From an uncultured Oscillospiraceae bacterium (GTDB taxonomy: Bacteria; Bacillota; Clostridia; Oscillospirales; Oscillospiraceae), in contig CAKTEQ010000001.1 of assembly GCA_934552825.1 (NCBI GenBank), positions 124,001 through 188,000 on the forward strand: a stretch of DNA of 64,000 nucleotides. The letters run 5' to 3'. The notes under the pieces are model-generated. The model searched no databases. It had not been told where the DNA came from and saw nothing but the letters and a program-made list of their open reading frames with translations. The first letter of the stretch is position 1, and each line of letters begins with the position of its first letter. A program made the position numbers and the translations under genes. This document shows positions 51,776 through 60,474 of the stretch, piece after piece.

Positions 51776-53169
51776 AAGCTTTTCCCCTTTTCCATGACCT
51801 CCTCAATAGCCCCCGCCATGAGGAAGCACTGCTCAGGTATACTGTCGCAGTCCCCCTGAAGTATGGCCTGAAAGCCCTTCAGGGTGTCCTCAGTTTTCAC
51901 ATAGCGCCCCTTTGTGCCGGTGAAATTCTCCGCCACATGGAAGGGCTGGGACATGAATCGCTGTATGCGCCGCGCCCTGTTGACTGTAAGTCTGTCCTCC
52001 GGCGCGAGTTCGTCCATACCGAGAATGGCAATTATGTCCTGGAGCTCCGCATAGCGCTGGAGCACCTGTTTCACATCCCGGGCAGTCTCGTAGTGCTCAT
52101 GTCCCACCACGGAAGGTGAGAGCATATTTGACGAGGACGCCAGGGGATCCACCGCCGGGTAAATACCCAGCTCGGATATGTTTCTGGAAAGCACCGTCGT
52201 GGCATCCAGATGTGCAAACGCCGTGGCGGGAGCCGGGTCAGTGAGGTCGTCTGCGGGGACGTAAATCGCCTGCACGGAGGTTATAGAGCCTTTCTTCGTG
52301 GAGACTATGCGCTCCTGAAGCTGACCCATCTCAGATGCCAGTGTGGGCTGATAGCCCACAGCTGAGGGCATTCTCCCCAGCAGCGCCGAAACCTCGGAGC
52401 CCGCCTGGGTAAATCTGAAAATATTATCAATAAACAGCAGCACATCCTTATGGGAGTTGTCCCGGAAATGCTCTGCCAGAGTAAGACCGGAAAGGGGTAC
52501 GCGCAGTCTCGCGCCGCTGGGCTCGTTCATCTGCCCGAAAACGAGCGCCGTCTTATCTATGACCCCCGACTCGTTCATCTCGTTCCAGAGATCGTTGCCC
52601 TCTCTGGAGCGCTCGCCGACCCCCGCGAACACTGAATAACCGTCGTGCTCATAGGCGATGTTCCGGATAAGCTCCATGATGAGCACGGTCTTACCCACGC
52701 CCGCGCCGCCAAAGAGCCCTATCTTACCGCCCTTGCTGTACGGTGTCATCAGGTCGATGACTTTTATCCCCGTCTCCAGTATCTCCGTAGAGGGGACGAT
52801 ATCCGTAAACGAAGGCGCCTCATGGTGTATGGAGCTGCGCTTTTCAGCCTGCACCGGTCCCTTCCCGTCGATCGGGTCGCCGATGACGTTGAGCATACGC
52901 CCCAGCGTCCCCTCGCCGACAGGCACGGAGATGGGAGCGCCCGTGTCCACTGCCTCCATCCCCCGGGAAATACCGTCCGTCGGGAACAGGGAGATGCACC
53001 GTACCATGCCCGCGCCTATCTGCTGGAGCACCTCCATCACTATTCTGCCGCTGCTTGTCTGCACCTCCAGCGCGTTGAAAATGTCCGGCTGTCCCAGCCC
53101 TTTTTCAAACTGGACGTCCACCACCGGACCTATAACTCTTGTTATCAGGCCTTTTGTTCCGCCTGCCAT
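51772..53169 (-). CDS. atpD: ATP synthase beta subunit
   Basis: A 465-residue catalytic subunit: P-loop GLFGGAGVGKTVLIMELI, the catalytic Glu region in GVGERSREGNDL, DNIFRFTQAGSEVSALLGRMPSAVGYQPTLASEMG, and the DELSEED-like segment GMDELAPEDRL. Length is normal. It follows atpG by four bases. Three copies alternate with alpha in F1. Confidence 0.98.
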   Translation of the reverse strand: MAGGTKGLITRVIGPVVDVQFEKGLGQPDIFNALEVQTSSGRIVMEVLQQIGAGMVRCISLFPTDGISRGMEAVDTGAPISVPVGEGTLGRMLNVIGDPIDGKGPVQAEKRSSIHHEAPSFTDIVPSTEILETGIKVIDLMTPYSKGGKIGLFGGAGVGKTVLIMELIRNIAYEHDGYSVFAGVGERSREGNDLWNEMNESGVIDKTALVFGQMNEPSGARLRVPLSGLTLAEHFRDNSHKDVLLFIDNIFRFTQAGSEVSALLGRMPSAVGYQPTLASEMGQLQERIVSTKKGSITSVQAIYVPADDLTDPAPATAFAHLDATTVLSRNISELGIYPAVDPLASSSNMLSPSVVGHEHYETARDVKQVLQRYAELQDIIAILGMDELAPEDRLTVNRARRIQRFMSQPFHVAENFTGTKGRYVKTEDTLKGFQAILQGDCDSIPEQCFLMAGAIEEVMEKGKSL

Positions 53170-53173
53170 ACCA

Positions 53174-53977
53174 TCACCCCCGTGTATAACTGGAGCCGCC
53201 CAGGATATCCAACAGCTCCGTAGTCACCGAGCTCTGGCGCATCCTGTTCAGCCTTGTTTCGAGGCTCTTTATCATTTCTTCCGAGTTGTCCGCCGCAGTG
53301 CGCATCGCCGTGAGGGTAGCGCTGTGGCAGGCCGCCGCTCCGGACAGGAACGCGCCGTATAGCTGCGCCCTCAGGCACCGCTGCGTGAACTCTTCCCTTA
53401 ATCCGTCCCCTTCCGGAAGGACGAGATAATCCGTATCTTTCTCCCCGGAAAACTCAACGGGCAAAAACGTCCGGCTGACAGGCTCATGCACCAGCATGTT
53501 TTTGAACTGCTGGTACACAAGCACCACCCTTTCCGCCTCGCCGGAGACATAGAGTTCCAGCAGCTCCCGGGCGAGCCCGTCCGTCATTTCAGGGTCCGGC
53601 ACATCACTGATCGCGCGCTCATCTGCGCCCTCTATGCGTCCCGCGAGCCATTTGCCGCAGGCTATCACCCTGCTGCCCTCTTCCCGGTTTTCCCGGAAAT
53701 AACGCAGCAGGTCTGCGTTGAAGGAGCCGCACAGGCCTCGGTTTCCGGCAACGAGGACATAATATGTCCTGCCGCGCTTATCGTCTTTGCGGGATATTCC
53801 GCCTCCGCCGGCGGCTTTTAAAAATCTGCTGCAGCAGTCCATATAGGGGCGGAACGCCTCGTAACGCTGGAGCGTCCTGTTGTATTTTGACACCGCCACA
53901 GTCTTCATGGCGTTGGTCATCTGGTTCGTACTCTTCGCGCTCGCCAGATGCTTCCTCAATTCGCTGAGCCCTGCCAT
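53174..53977 (-). CDS. atpG: ATP synthase gamma subunit
   Basis: A 267-residue central-shaft protein with the two conserved coiled-coil ends (RKHLASAKSTNQMTNAMKTVAVSKYNR; AMRTAADNSEEMIKSLETRLNRMRQSSVTTELLDILGG). The middle Rossmann-like part (YYVLVAGNRGLCGSFNADLL) is present; the total is slightly shorter than the common ~285-290. Its ATG overlaps the stop of the fusion gene by one base (TAATG). Confidence 0.97.
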   Translation of the reverse strand: MAGLSELRKHLASAKSTNQMTNAMKTVAVSKYNRTLQRYEAFRPYMDCCSRFLKAAGGGGISRKDDKRGRTYYVLVAGNRGLCGSFNADLLRYFRENREEGSRVIACGKWLAGRIEGADERAISDVPDPEMTDGLARELLELYVSGEAERVVLVYQQFKNMLVHEPVSRTFLPVEFSGEKDTDYLVLPEGDGLREEFTQRCLRAQLYGAFLSGAAACHSATLTAMRTAADNSEEMIKSLETRLNRMRQSSVTTELLDILGGSSYTRG

Positions 53978-56226
53978 TACATCTCCTCCGCACAGCTTCG
54001 TGCAAACAATATAATGCTGCTCTTCAGCTCGTCGCTCATTTTCCTGCCAGTCTCAAGCTCCGCCATTACCTCCGGATGTTCCTCCTTCATGCGCCGGATA
54101 AGCGTATCCTCGAACGCACCGACGGCACTGCTGTCAATGCCGTCCGCCGCGCCCTCGGAAACGGCGAATATCACAAGCGCCTGCTCTCCGTCGCTCAGGG
54201 GCTTATACTGCTCCTGCCTGAGCGCCGCGGTCATCCGCTCACCACGGGCGAGGGAGGCTTTTGTGCTCTCGTCCAGATCTGAGCCGAACTGGGAGAATGT
54301 CTGCAATTCCCTGTACTGTGCCAGTTCCATGCGCAGCCTTCCGGACACCTGCTTGAGCAGATCCGTCTGGGCGGAACCGCCCACCCGCGACACCGAGAGC
54401 CCCACATTCACAGCCGGGCGCTGGCCCTGATTGAACAGGTCCGTCTCCAGGAATATCTGCCCGTCCGTTATTGAGATGACGTTCGTCGGTATGAAGGAAG
54501 AGATGTCCCCAGCCTGTGTCTCAATTATAGGCAGCGCAGTCATACTGCCGCCGCCCAACTCGTCGCTGAGCTTCGCGCTCCGTTCCAGAAGTCTGGAGTG
54601 GAGATAGAAAATATCTCCCGGGTACGCTTCACGTCCGGGCGGGCGGTGGAGCAGGAGAGATATTTCTCTGTATGCCACAGCGTGCTTCGAAAGGTCGTCA
54701 TAGACGATGAGCACGTCCTTGCCCTTATACATGAAATACTCGCCCATGGCCGCTCCGGCGTATGGGGCTATGTACTGCATGGGCGCGGACTTAAACGCGT
54801 CGGCACAGACGATTATCGTATAATCCATTGCGCCGCATTTCTCAAGGCGATCCCTTATGGAAGCGACCGTGGTCACCTTCTGCCCTATGGCGACATAGAT
54901 GCAGATAACATCCTTACCTTTCTGGTTGATGATCGCGTCCACCGCAAGGGCTGTTTTGCCCGTCTGCCTGTCGCCGATTACCAATTCGCGCTGACCCTTG
55001 CCGACCGGTACGAGGGCATCGATAGCCTTGATGCCCGTCTTAAGGGGCTGTGCCACCTTCTGGCGGCTCAGGATGCCGGGCGCTGCCGACTCGATACTGC
55101 GGTAATGAGAGGTACGGATATTGCCTTTCCCGTCTATGGGGTTACCCAGAGGATCTACAACTCTGCCCAGCATGGCGCTGCCGACGGGAATGCCCGCCAT
55201 ACGGTTCAGACGGCGCACCCGGTCCATGACCTCGATATGCTCGTAAGCGCCGAACACGACGCAGCCTATACGGTCCGCCTCGATGTCCAGTATCATACCC
55301 TGCTCACCGCAATCGAACTCCACCAGCTCGCCATACATGATGTCCGAGAGGCCGTCCAGCCAGCATATTCCGTCGGAAACGCTCACGACTCTGCCCCACT
55401 GGTATTCATCTACAGTCGTGCGGAGCGTCGCCAGACCGTACATGATTATCTGGAGCATCTCCTCAGCGTCTGTCTCAAGATTTATGTCCTGGGAGTCCAT
55501 CGTCGGCACCACATTATCCAGATAGTTCAGCACCGTCCCGTCATAGAGTGTGTCTCCTATTCTCAGGCGCAGGCCGCCTATGAGCTTAGGATCGTTCTTC
55601 ACCCAGAAGGACGCCTTGCCGCCGATCTTGTCCAGCATGTCGTCTATCGCACCGCGTATTCTCTTCACAAGGTTCTCGTCCAGGGGAAATGCCGAGTTCA
55701 GCGTCACGTAGAGCACCTCGTGCTGCATGAGGTATGCGGCGTCCCCCGGAGTTATCTCGGCCCGGGCAAGTATCTGGTCCACGACCAGCGGTTCAACCAT
55801 CCTGAGCTTCGCCGCATATTCCGGACGGGAGAGGATCTCCTTTGCCCGCTCGGAGACCTTTTTCAGAGTATCCTCTTTAACACGCTGGAGCATATCAAGA
55901 CGCATTGTATTCATACGCTCTTCGCTCTCAGCCCGCTGCTTCTCAATGCTTTCCCGCGCGGCCTCAGCCGCGGCTTCAGCCGCCCTGCTGACGATGCTCT
56001 CCCCCTCCCGGGCGGCAGCTGTCAGTTCAGCGGAAGCCTCCTCGCTCTTTTCCTGAAGCGCAAGTTGAGCAGAGCGGGCCTTCTCCTCGCCCTGCTCGGC
56101 TTTTTTAAGTCCTTCCTCCACAGTCTCTTCGTGCTCGCGCAGCTTCTTTCCAAGAAACTTCCGCCCCACTATCACAAGGACTACGGCAAGAATGACAAAA
56201 TTTATTATCGTGTAGACAAGTATCAT
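53977..56226 (-). CDS. atpA: ATP synthase b'-delta-alpha fusion protein
   Basis: One uninterrupted 749-residue frame with three F-ATPase parts. Residues 3-21 are a membrane helix and ~25-140 a charged coiled coil, as in b or b' stalk subunits. Residues ~165-240 match the C-terminal domain of delta (LYVTLNSAFPLDENLVKRI...KLIGGLRLRIGDTLYDGTVLNYLDNV); the N-terminal helical bundle of delta is missing. Residues ~245-749 are a full alpha subunit: P-loop GDRQTGKT (418-425), Arg finger in SVSRVGG, normal ~505-residue length. A separate normal b gene lies directly upstream (ATGA overlap) and no separate atpH or atpA exists in the operon. A Met at 243 begins the alpha part but lacks a clear ribosome site. 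Confidence 0.95.
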   Translation of the reverse strand: MILVYTIINFVILAVVLVIVGRKFLGKKLREHEETVEEGLKKAEQGEEKARSAQLALQEKSEEASAELTAAAREGESIVSRAAEAAAEAARESIEKQRAESEERMNTMRLDMLQRVKEDTLKKVSERAKEILSRPEYAAKLRMVEPLVVDQILARAEITPGDAAYLMQHEVLYVTLNSAFPLDENLVKRIRGAIDDMLDKIGGKASFWVKNDPKLIGGLRLRIGDTLYDGTVLNYLDNVVPTMDSQDINLETDAEEMLQIIMYGLATLRTTVDEYQWGRVVSVSDGICWLDGLSDIMYGELVEFDCGEQGMILDIEADRIGCVVFGAYEHIEVMDRVRRLNRMAGIPVGSAMLGRVVDPLGNPIDGKGNIRTSHYRSIESAAPGILSRQKVAQPLKTGIKAIDALVPVGKGQRELVIGDRQTGKTALAVDAIINQKGKDVICIYVAIGQKVTTVASIRDRLEKCGAMDYTIIVCADAFKSAPMQYIAPYAGAAMGEYFMYKGKDVLIVYDDLSKHAVAYREISLLLHRPPGREAYPGDIFYLHSRLLERSAKLSDELGGGSMTALPIIETQAGDISSFIPTNVISITDGQIFLETDLFNQGQRPAVNVGLSVSRVGGSAQTDLLKQVSGRLRMELAQYRELQTFSQFGSDLDESTKASLARGERMTAALRQEQYKPLSDGEQALVIFAVSEGAADGIDSSAVGAFEDTLIRRMKEEHPEVMAELETGRKMSDELKSSIILFARSCAEEM

Positions 56227-56753
56227 GATTCTTTATCCTTACTGTCCCGATGGTAACGGATCGTCACACTGTTGCCGTTGGACTGCATTCCCTTCTCCAC
56301 GTTCACCATCAGCTCACGCAGTTTGCTCTCCGGAGGCACGGATATTATCTTCTCCGCGAGGGTGGATGCGAGCCGCTCAACGCCGTCCCGCAGCTGCTCC
56401 GTGAGCGCCTGCTCCTGCTCCTTGAGCTCAGCTTCATAGCGCTCCTGTCCCAGAACCGTCTGCTTTTCGGTCTCGGCGGCGAGGCGGGCATTCTCCTCCC
56501 GAACCCGCGCCAGCTTTTCCTCCAGCTCGCACTCCTGCCCCGCTTTGAGCCGTTCCAGCTCCTCCTCATGCTCAAGGCGCCGCTTCTCAAGCTCGGCCTC
56601 GGCCTTTTCGCCCGCGGCTATGCCTGAAGTGATCTTCTCCTGCCGCTCGTGCATTACTTTGAGCAGAGGCTTAAACAGCAGCTTTGTCAGGGCAAACATG
56701 AGAACGAGAAAACATATCACAGTCCAAATCAGCACCGAAATATCGATACTCAT
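56223..56753 (-). CDS. atpF: ATP synthase b subunit
   Basis: A 176-residue stalk protein with an N-terminal membrane helix (about 5-25; SVLIWTVICFLVLMFALTKLLFKPLLKVMHERQEKI) and a long charged coiled coil. It is the conventional b; together with the b'-type N-terminus of the next protein it gives two different b chains, as in photosynthetic bacteria and mycobacteria. It lies 10 bases after atpE. Confidence 0.95.
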   Translation of the reverse strand: MSIDISVLIWTVICFLVLMFALTKLLFKPLLKVMHERQEKITSGIAAGEKAEAELEKRRLEHEEELERLKAGQECELEEKLARVREENARLAAETEKQTVLGQERYEAELKEQEQALTEQLRDGVERLASTLAEKIISVPPESKLRELMVNVEKGMQSNGNSVTIRYHRDSKDKES

Positions 56754-56763
56754 TTTTCTCTCC

Positions 56764-56991
56764 TCAGATCTTTGCTATCAGCATGAACGCTATGAGCAGA
56801 CCGTAAATAGTGAGCGCCTCGATAAGTGCCAGGGAAATGATGAGCGTAGAGCGCACATTGCCCGCGGCTTCGGGCTGACGTGCGATAGCCTCCATCGCGG
56901 ACTGGGCGGCTTTGCCCTGTGCCATTGCGGGGAAAATAGTGCTCACAGCGATGCAGAGCGCTGCTGCCAATGCGATAATTGCAGATGTCAT
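56764..56991 (-). CDS. atpE: ATP synthase c subunit
   Basis: A 75-residue two-helix proteolipid forming the rotor ring: polar loop ARQPEA, ion-binding Glu in ALIEALTIYG of helix 2. The Gln of helix 1 (AMAQGKAA) and the Tyr of helix 2 match positions of Na+-binding rings such as Ilyobacter, but the Ser/Thr right after the Glu is Ala. The coupling ion is therefore not settled by sequence. Confidence 0.97.
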   Translation of the reverse strand: MTSAIIALAAALCIAVSTIFPAMAQGKAAQSAMEAIARQPEAAGNVRSTLIISLALIEALTIYGLLIAFMLIAKI

Positions 56992-57010
56992 GATATTTAC
57001 TCTCCTTTTC

Positions 57011-57682
57011 TTATTCCAGTGTTGTTGCGTCGTCGATATAGATCCCTGCCAGCATGGTGAACACCACAGCCTGAATGCCGCAGAACAGAAGGCTCAGCAC
57101 CATCATCAGCAGCGGCGCGCCTATGGGCAGTATTTCATAGAGCTGCTCCATTACCGTCTCTTCGCCGAAGATGTTGCCGAAAAGACGCAGCGCCAGGGAT
57201 ACAGGTCTGACGATCTCATCTATTATCATAAACGGCAGCATTATGACCACCGGCTTTATGAAATGCTTGAAATAATGCACACCGTTGCTGCGCACGCCCA
57301 GATAATGTATGGCGCAGAACACGACGATGCCGAGCCCCGCCGTAACAGACAGTGAAGACGTGGGCGCTTTGAACCCCTTTATTATCCCGGCGCCGGGCAG
57401 CAGCCCCGAATAATTGCAGAACGCTATGAAGATGAACAGCGTGGCAAAAAAGCCGAAATATCTCTTCGTTTTCTCCTCGCCGAGCACACCCTTGATAAAA
57501 TTCTCCAGGGCGCCCACGCCTACCTCCGCCGCGTTCTGCAGCTTCCCGGGCTTTTCTTTAATATGCCGCGATATGATAAACGCCAGCACGATAAGCACGG
57601 CGACTATCGCCCACATAGTTGTCACCTCGGCTGTTACGCCGAGTCCGAACACCTTAAACAGTACTTCTGATTTCTCTCCCAT
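57011..57682 (-). CDS. atpB: ATP synthase a subunit
   Basis: A 223-residue membrane stator with about five to six helices; the essential Arg is in SLALRLFGNIFGEE (about residue 166). The C-terminal helix pair contains PLLMMVLSLLFCGIQAVVFTMLAGIYI. It is 19 bases before atpE and just behind the atpI-like gene. Confidence 0.96.
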   Translation of the reverse strand: MGEKSEVLFKVFGLGVTAEVTTMWAIVAVLIVLAFIISRHIKEKPGKLQNAAEVGVGALENFIKGVLGEEKTKRYFGFFATLFIFIAFCNYSGLLPGAGIIKGFKAPTSSLSVTAGLGIVVFCAIHYLGVRSNGVHYFKHFIKPVVIMLPFMIIDEIVRPVSLALRLFGNIFGEETVMEQLYEILPIGAPLLMMVLSLLFCGIQAVVFTMLAGIYIDDATTLE

Positions 57683-57685
57683 ATG

Positions 57686-58021
57686 TTAATCGTCACCCCC
57701 ATCAGGACTCCTGCCGACTCCCGCCGCCCTGTTAGCCAGAAACGCCGAGGGTATCGTTATTCCGAGCACCGCGCCCAGCAGCGTCGCCATGACCGAGCAG
57801 TCCATCTTTTCCCAGCCGCCCGCCAGATACGCCAGCACAAGCACGAGAATATTTATTATCCCCCTTATGACCGATGCCTTCAGTACCGGCTTCATGTCCG
57901 TGGGGCTTTTTGCACTCTTAAGAACGCGCCTGAGTATCACCATATAGTTCAGAAACGCGGCGGCTGCGCCCACCGCGAAAAATATAACGCCGCCTATCAT
58001 ATCGGCGTTTGATATCTCCAT
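57686..58021 (-). CDS. atpI: AtpI-like membrane protein at the head of the atp operon
   Basis: A 111-residue protein with four hydrophobic segments (about residues 10-28, 48-66, 73-95), the size and position of ATP synthase subunit I, which helps c-ring assembly. Sequence resemblance is weak, as usual for the family; the call rests on topology and on its place three bases before atpB. Confidence 0.75.
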   Translation of the reverse strand: MEISNADMIGGVIFFAVGAAAAFLNYMVILRRVLKSAKSPTDMKPVLKASVIRGIINILVLVLAYLAGGWEKMDCSVMATLLGAVLGITIPSAFLANRAAGVGRSPDGGDD

Positions 58022-58144
58022 AACAGCACCCCTCTCATACAGGTCCGCAAATTCCCGGGTATAGGCAAAAAGCCGCCAGATAACTGACGGCGCGCTCCCT
58101 GCTGAACCCTTGCCGTCCCGCAGAATTCTTTTATATATATTGGA

Positions 58145-58172
58145 ATTATATACCTAGGCGGCAGATTGTCAA
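58145..58172 (-). promoter_or_regulatory. Strong promoter of the atp operon
   Basis: On the minus strand, TTGACA (complement of 58167-58172), 16-base spacer, TATAAT (complement of 58145-58150), both consensus. The leader to atpI is about 115 bases and can form a small GCCG/CGGC hairpin near 58070-58090. Confidence 0.85.
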
Positions 58173-58323
58173 TAATCCGGCTCCCGTTATAATACCATAA
58201 AATATGCTTCTTTTGGTAATACCAACCGTGCATATCGGCATATCAATTTCATCTGTTATGGCATTCTGAACCAGATTTTTTAATAATCTGTTAAAAAGAT
58301 ATGAACAAATTATGAAAATAGTC

Positions 58324-58353
58324 TTGTCTAACTGTATATTCACATGGTATACT
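58324..58353 (+). promoter_or_regulatory. Promoter of the NSS transporter gene
   Basis: TTGTCT (58324-58329), 18-base spacer, TATACT (58348-58353), about 75 bases before the ATG. Confidence 0.75.
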
Positions 58354-58366
58354 TATATAAACATAC

Positions 58367-58395
58367 ACGCAAACAGGTTCAAGACCCGTTTGCGT
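58367..58395 (+). promoter_or_regulatory. Leader hairpin in front of the NSS transporter gene
   Basis: ACGCAAACAGG pairs with CCCGTTTGCGT (one mismatch) and is followed by ATTTTGTC. It begins about 8 bases after the expected transcript start; it could be an attenuator or a 5' stabiliser. Confidence 0.5.
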
Positions 58396-58428
58396 ATTTT
58401 GTCAATTTATGAAGAAAGAGGTTTGATT

Positions 58429-59862
58429 ATGGAAGAAAACAAACGCGGGTCGTTTGGCAGCACTATGGGATTTCTCATGGCGGCAGTCGGCTCTGCAGTC
58501 GGACTGGGCAACATTTGGGGATTCCCGTACAAGATGGGCAAAAACGGCGGCTTCGCATTTTTGCTTATCTATCTTGTCCTTGTAATTTTCGTCGGTTTTG
58601 TGGTCATGGTTGGCGAACTCACCATCGGCCGTAAAACAGGTCTGGGCGCTGTCGGCGCGTACAAGAAGCTCTCAAAGCGCTTTTCATGGGTAGGCTGGCT
58701 CGGAGTCATCTCCGCCTTCCTCATCCTCTGCTTCTACTGCGTCCTGGGCGGTATGGTACTGCGCTACATGGTCGGCTACGTCATCGCTATCTTCGGCGGA
58801 GACGGCTGGGCTGGCGCCGACACAGGCTTTTTCAGCTTCCTGCTCTATGATTTCCGCGGCATGATAATCTTCTTTGCTATCTTCCTTGTACTCAACTGCC
58901 TTATCGTTATGGGCGGCATCAAGGGCGGCATTGAGAAGTTTTCCACCATCGCAATGCCCGCGCTTTTCGTCATTCTCGTAGCCATAGTCATCTACGTTGC
59001 CTGCCAGGACGGTGCAGGCGCAGGCTACGCTTTCATGTTCAAGCCCGACTTCACATTCTTTGAGAGCACGAAGTCCTTCTTCGACGTGTTCAAGACTGCC
59101 GCGGGTCAGATGTTCTTCTCCCTTTCCCTCGGTATGTCCGCAATGATAACATACGGCTCTTACCTGCCTAAGAATGAGCACATCCAGAAGAACGCCGTCA
59201 TCATCTGCATCTCCGATACGCTCGTCGCGCTTCTCGCCGGCATGGCTGTCATGCCCGCATGTGCGGCCTTCGGCGTCGACTACGGCGCGGGCCCCGGTCT
59301 GCTGTTCCATTCCATGCAGACAGTTTTCGCGAACATGGGCTCCATCGGCAACTTCATCGGCTTCCTCTTCTACCTGCTGGTGTTCATCGCGGCTATTACA
59401 TCTTCCATTTCCCTGCTGGAGGGTGTCTCCTCCACAGCTATCGACAAGCGCATACTAAAGGGCAAGTCCCCCCGCCGCAAGACGATAACAATAATCTTCG
59501 CTGTTATCATCTTCATCGTGGGTCTGCCTGTCGCGCTTGACGCTCTGGGCAGCGGCTCCGCCGCCGTCAAGAATCCCGCTGAGCTGTTCGGCTTCGTCGG
59601 CGATGCCGTCAGAGGCTGGAACGACTGCTGGCTTGACTTCTATGACATGATCTCCGAGGGTATCCTCATGCCTCTGGGCGCACTGGTGATGAGCCTGCTC
59701 ATCGGCTGGTACCTCAAGACAAAGTCTGTTAAGGAAGAGTGCGAGCTGAGCGGTGCCAAGTTCAAGGGCTATCTCTTCTTCGACATCTGCTTCAAGATCG
59801 TCGTGCCCATCATCATGGCTGTTGTTCTCTTCGCTCAGATAGAGAGCTTCTTCATCGGCTGA
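58429..59862 (+). CDS. Sodium-dependent transporter of the NSS family
   Basis: A 477-residue inner-membrane symporter of the neurotransmitter:sodium symporter (LeuT) family with 11-12 helices. The first helix contains GFLMAAVGSAVGLGNIWGFPYKMGKNGGFAFLLIYL, where the unwound Na+/substrate site lies, and GQMFFSLSLGMSAMITYGSYLP is the helix 6/7 signature. Bacterial members carry amino acids such as tryptophan, tyrosine or branched-chain types; the substrate is not readable. The ATG at 58429 follows AAGAGG; the frame extends 39 codons upstream through promoter and hairpin and is not used. Confidence 0.95.
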   Translation: MEENKRGSFGSTMGFLMAAVGSAVGLGNIWGFPYKMGKNGGFAFLLIYLVLVIFVGFVVMVGELTIGRKTGLGAVGAYKKLSKRFSWVGWLGVISAFLILCFYCVLGGMVLRYMVGYVIAIFGGDGWAGADTGFFSFLLYDFRGMIIFFAIFLVLNCLIVMGGIKGGIEKFSTIAMPALFVILVAIVIYVACQDGAGAGYAFMFKPDFTFFESTKSFFDVFKTAAGQMFFSLSLGMSAMITYGSYLPKNEHIQKNAVIICISDTLVALLAGMAVMPACAAFGVDYGAGPGLLFHSMQTVFANMGSIGNFIGFLFYLLVFIAAITSSISLLEGVSSTAIDKRILKGKSPRRKTITIIFAVIIFIVGLPVALDALGSGSAAVKNPAELFGFVGDAVRGWNDCWLDFYDMISEGILMPLGALVMSLLIGWYLKTKSVKEECELSGAKFKGYLFFDICFKIVVPIIMAVVLFAQIESFFIG

Positions 59863-59879
59863 TTTTTAAAAGCATAAAC

Positions 59880-59912
59880 CAGCGCCGTGGCTTTGCTTCG
59901 GCGCTGTTTTTT
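59880..59912 (+). terminator. Terminator of the NSS transporter gene
   Basis: CAGCGCCG (59880-59887) with CGGCGCTG (59899-59906), then six T. Confidence 0.9.
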
Positions 59913-59953
59913 GTGCTATAATCTCCATATCATTCGGTGGGAGGTGTCCGCAG

Positions 59954-60415
59954 ATGCGTAAAGCTGAACGGGAGATAAAGGATTTTGGGAGCATAGTGGA
60001 ACTGTTGGGCAGATGCGATACGATACGTCTCGGGCTGAACAACGGCGAGTATCCCTATGTTGTGCCCGTTTCTTTCGGATTTGAAGTTTCGGAGGGCAGG
60101 ATCGTCATATATATCCACGGTGCCCGGGATGGACTGAAGCGTCAGCTCATCGCCGCAAACGGCAAGGTATGCGTCGAAGCGGACCTTTTCAACGGTTATA
60201 CTGGTACTGGACATGGAATCACGGCGGACTACGCAAGCGTCATCGGCTTCGGCAGCATATCCCCCGTGGAAGGGGATGAAGCCGTGCACGGCATCTCCCT
60301 CATTCTGGAGCACTGTGGGATAGAGGGCTATGCCCCCGCCTCCTGCATTGCCCTGAACATCACCGCAGTGGACAGAATAGTCCTCGACAGGGTCACAGGT
60401 AAAAAGCGCTTTTAA
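59954..60415 (+). CDS. Pyridoxamine-5'-phosphate-oxidase-like flavin-binding protein (NimA/NimC type)
   Basis: A 153-residue split-barrel protein: KDFGSIVELLGRCDTIRLGLNNGEYPYVVPVSFGFE, VIYIHGARDGLKRQLIAANGKVCVEAD and YASVIGFGSISPVEGDEAVHGISLILEHC are typical of the Nim-like subgroup that binds FMN or haem and can reduce nitro compounds. Its cellular role is usually unknown; a general redox or antimicrobial-detoxification function is possible. GGGAGGTG precedes the ATG. Confidence 0.88.
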   Translation: MRKAEREIKDFGSIVELLGRCDTIRLGLNNGEYPYVVPVSFGFEVSEGRIVIYIHGARDGLKRQLIAANGKVCVEADLFNGYTGTGHGITADYASVIGFGSISPVEGDEAVHGISLILEHCGIEGYAPASCIALNITAVDRIVLDRVTGKKRF

Positions 60416-60431
60416 TGTGCTCTGAAAAGTC

Positions 60432-60460
60432 TTGATTTTTCGGCTGTTTTCAGTTATCCT
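60432..60460 (+). promoter_or_regulatory. Promoter of the tRNA-Ser gene
   Basis: TTGATT (60432-60437), 17-base spacer, TATCCT (60455-60460), 14 bases before the mature 5' end. Confidence 0.65.
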
Positions 60461-60474
60461 TATAACTACCCTGT

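Noticed and set aside
55490..55500. Internal translation start for a free alpha subunit at Met243
   Set aside because: No AGGAGG-like site lies at the right distance; GAGGAG a few codons later abuts another Met. It remains possible but unsupported.
53977..56226. Explaining the b'-delta-alpha fusion by a single sequencing error
   Set aside because: The three parts are in one frame, with no spacer that would hold a stop, ribosome site and start. The delta N-domain is missing altogether, so one base change could not restore three normal genes.
54598..56256. 552-codon plus-strand frame opposite the ATP synthase fusion
   Set aside because: It is the mirror of a conserved alpha/delta/b sequence. 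No ribosome site or motif supports it.
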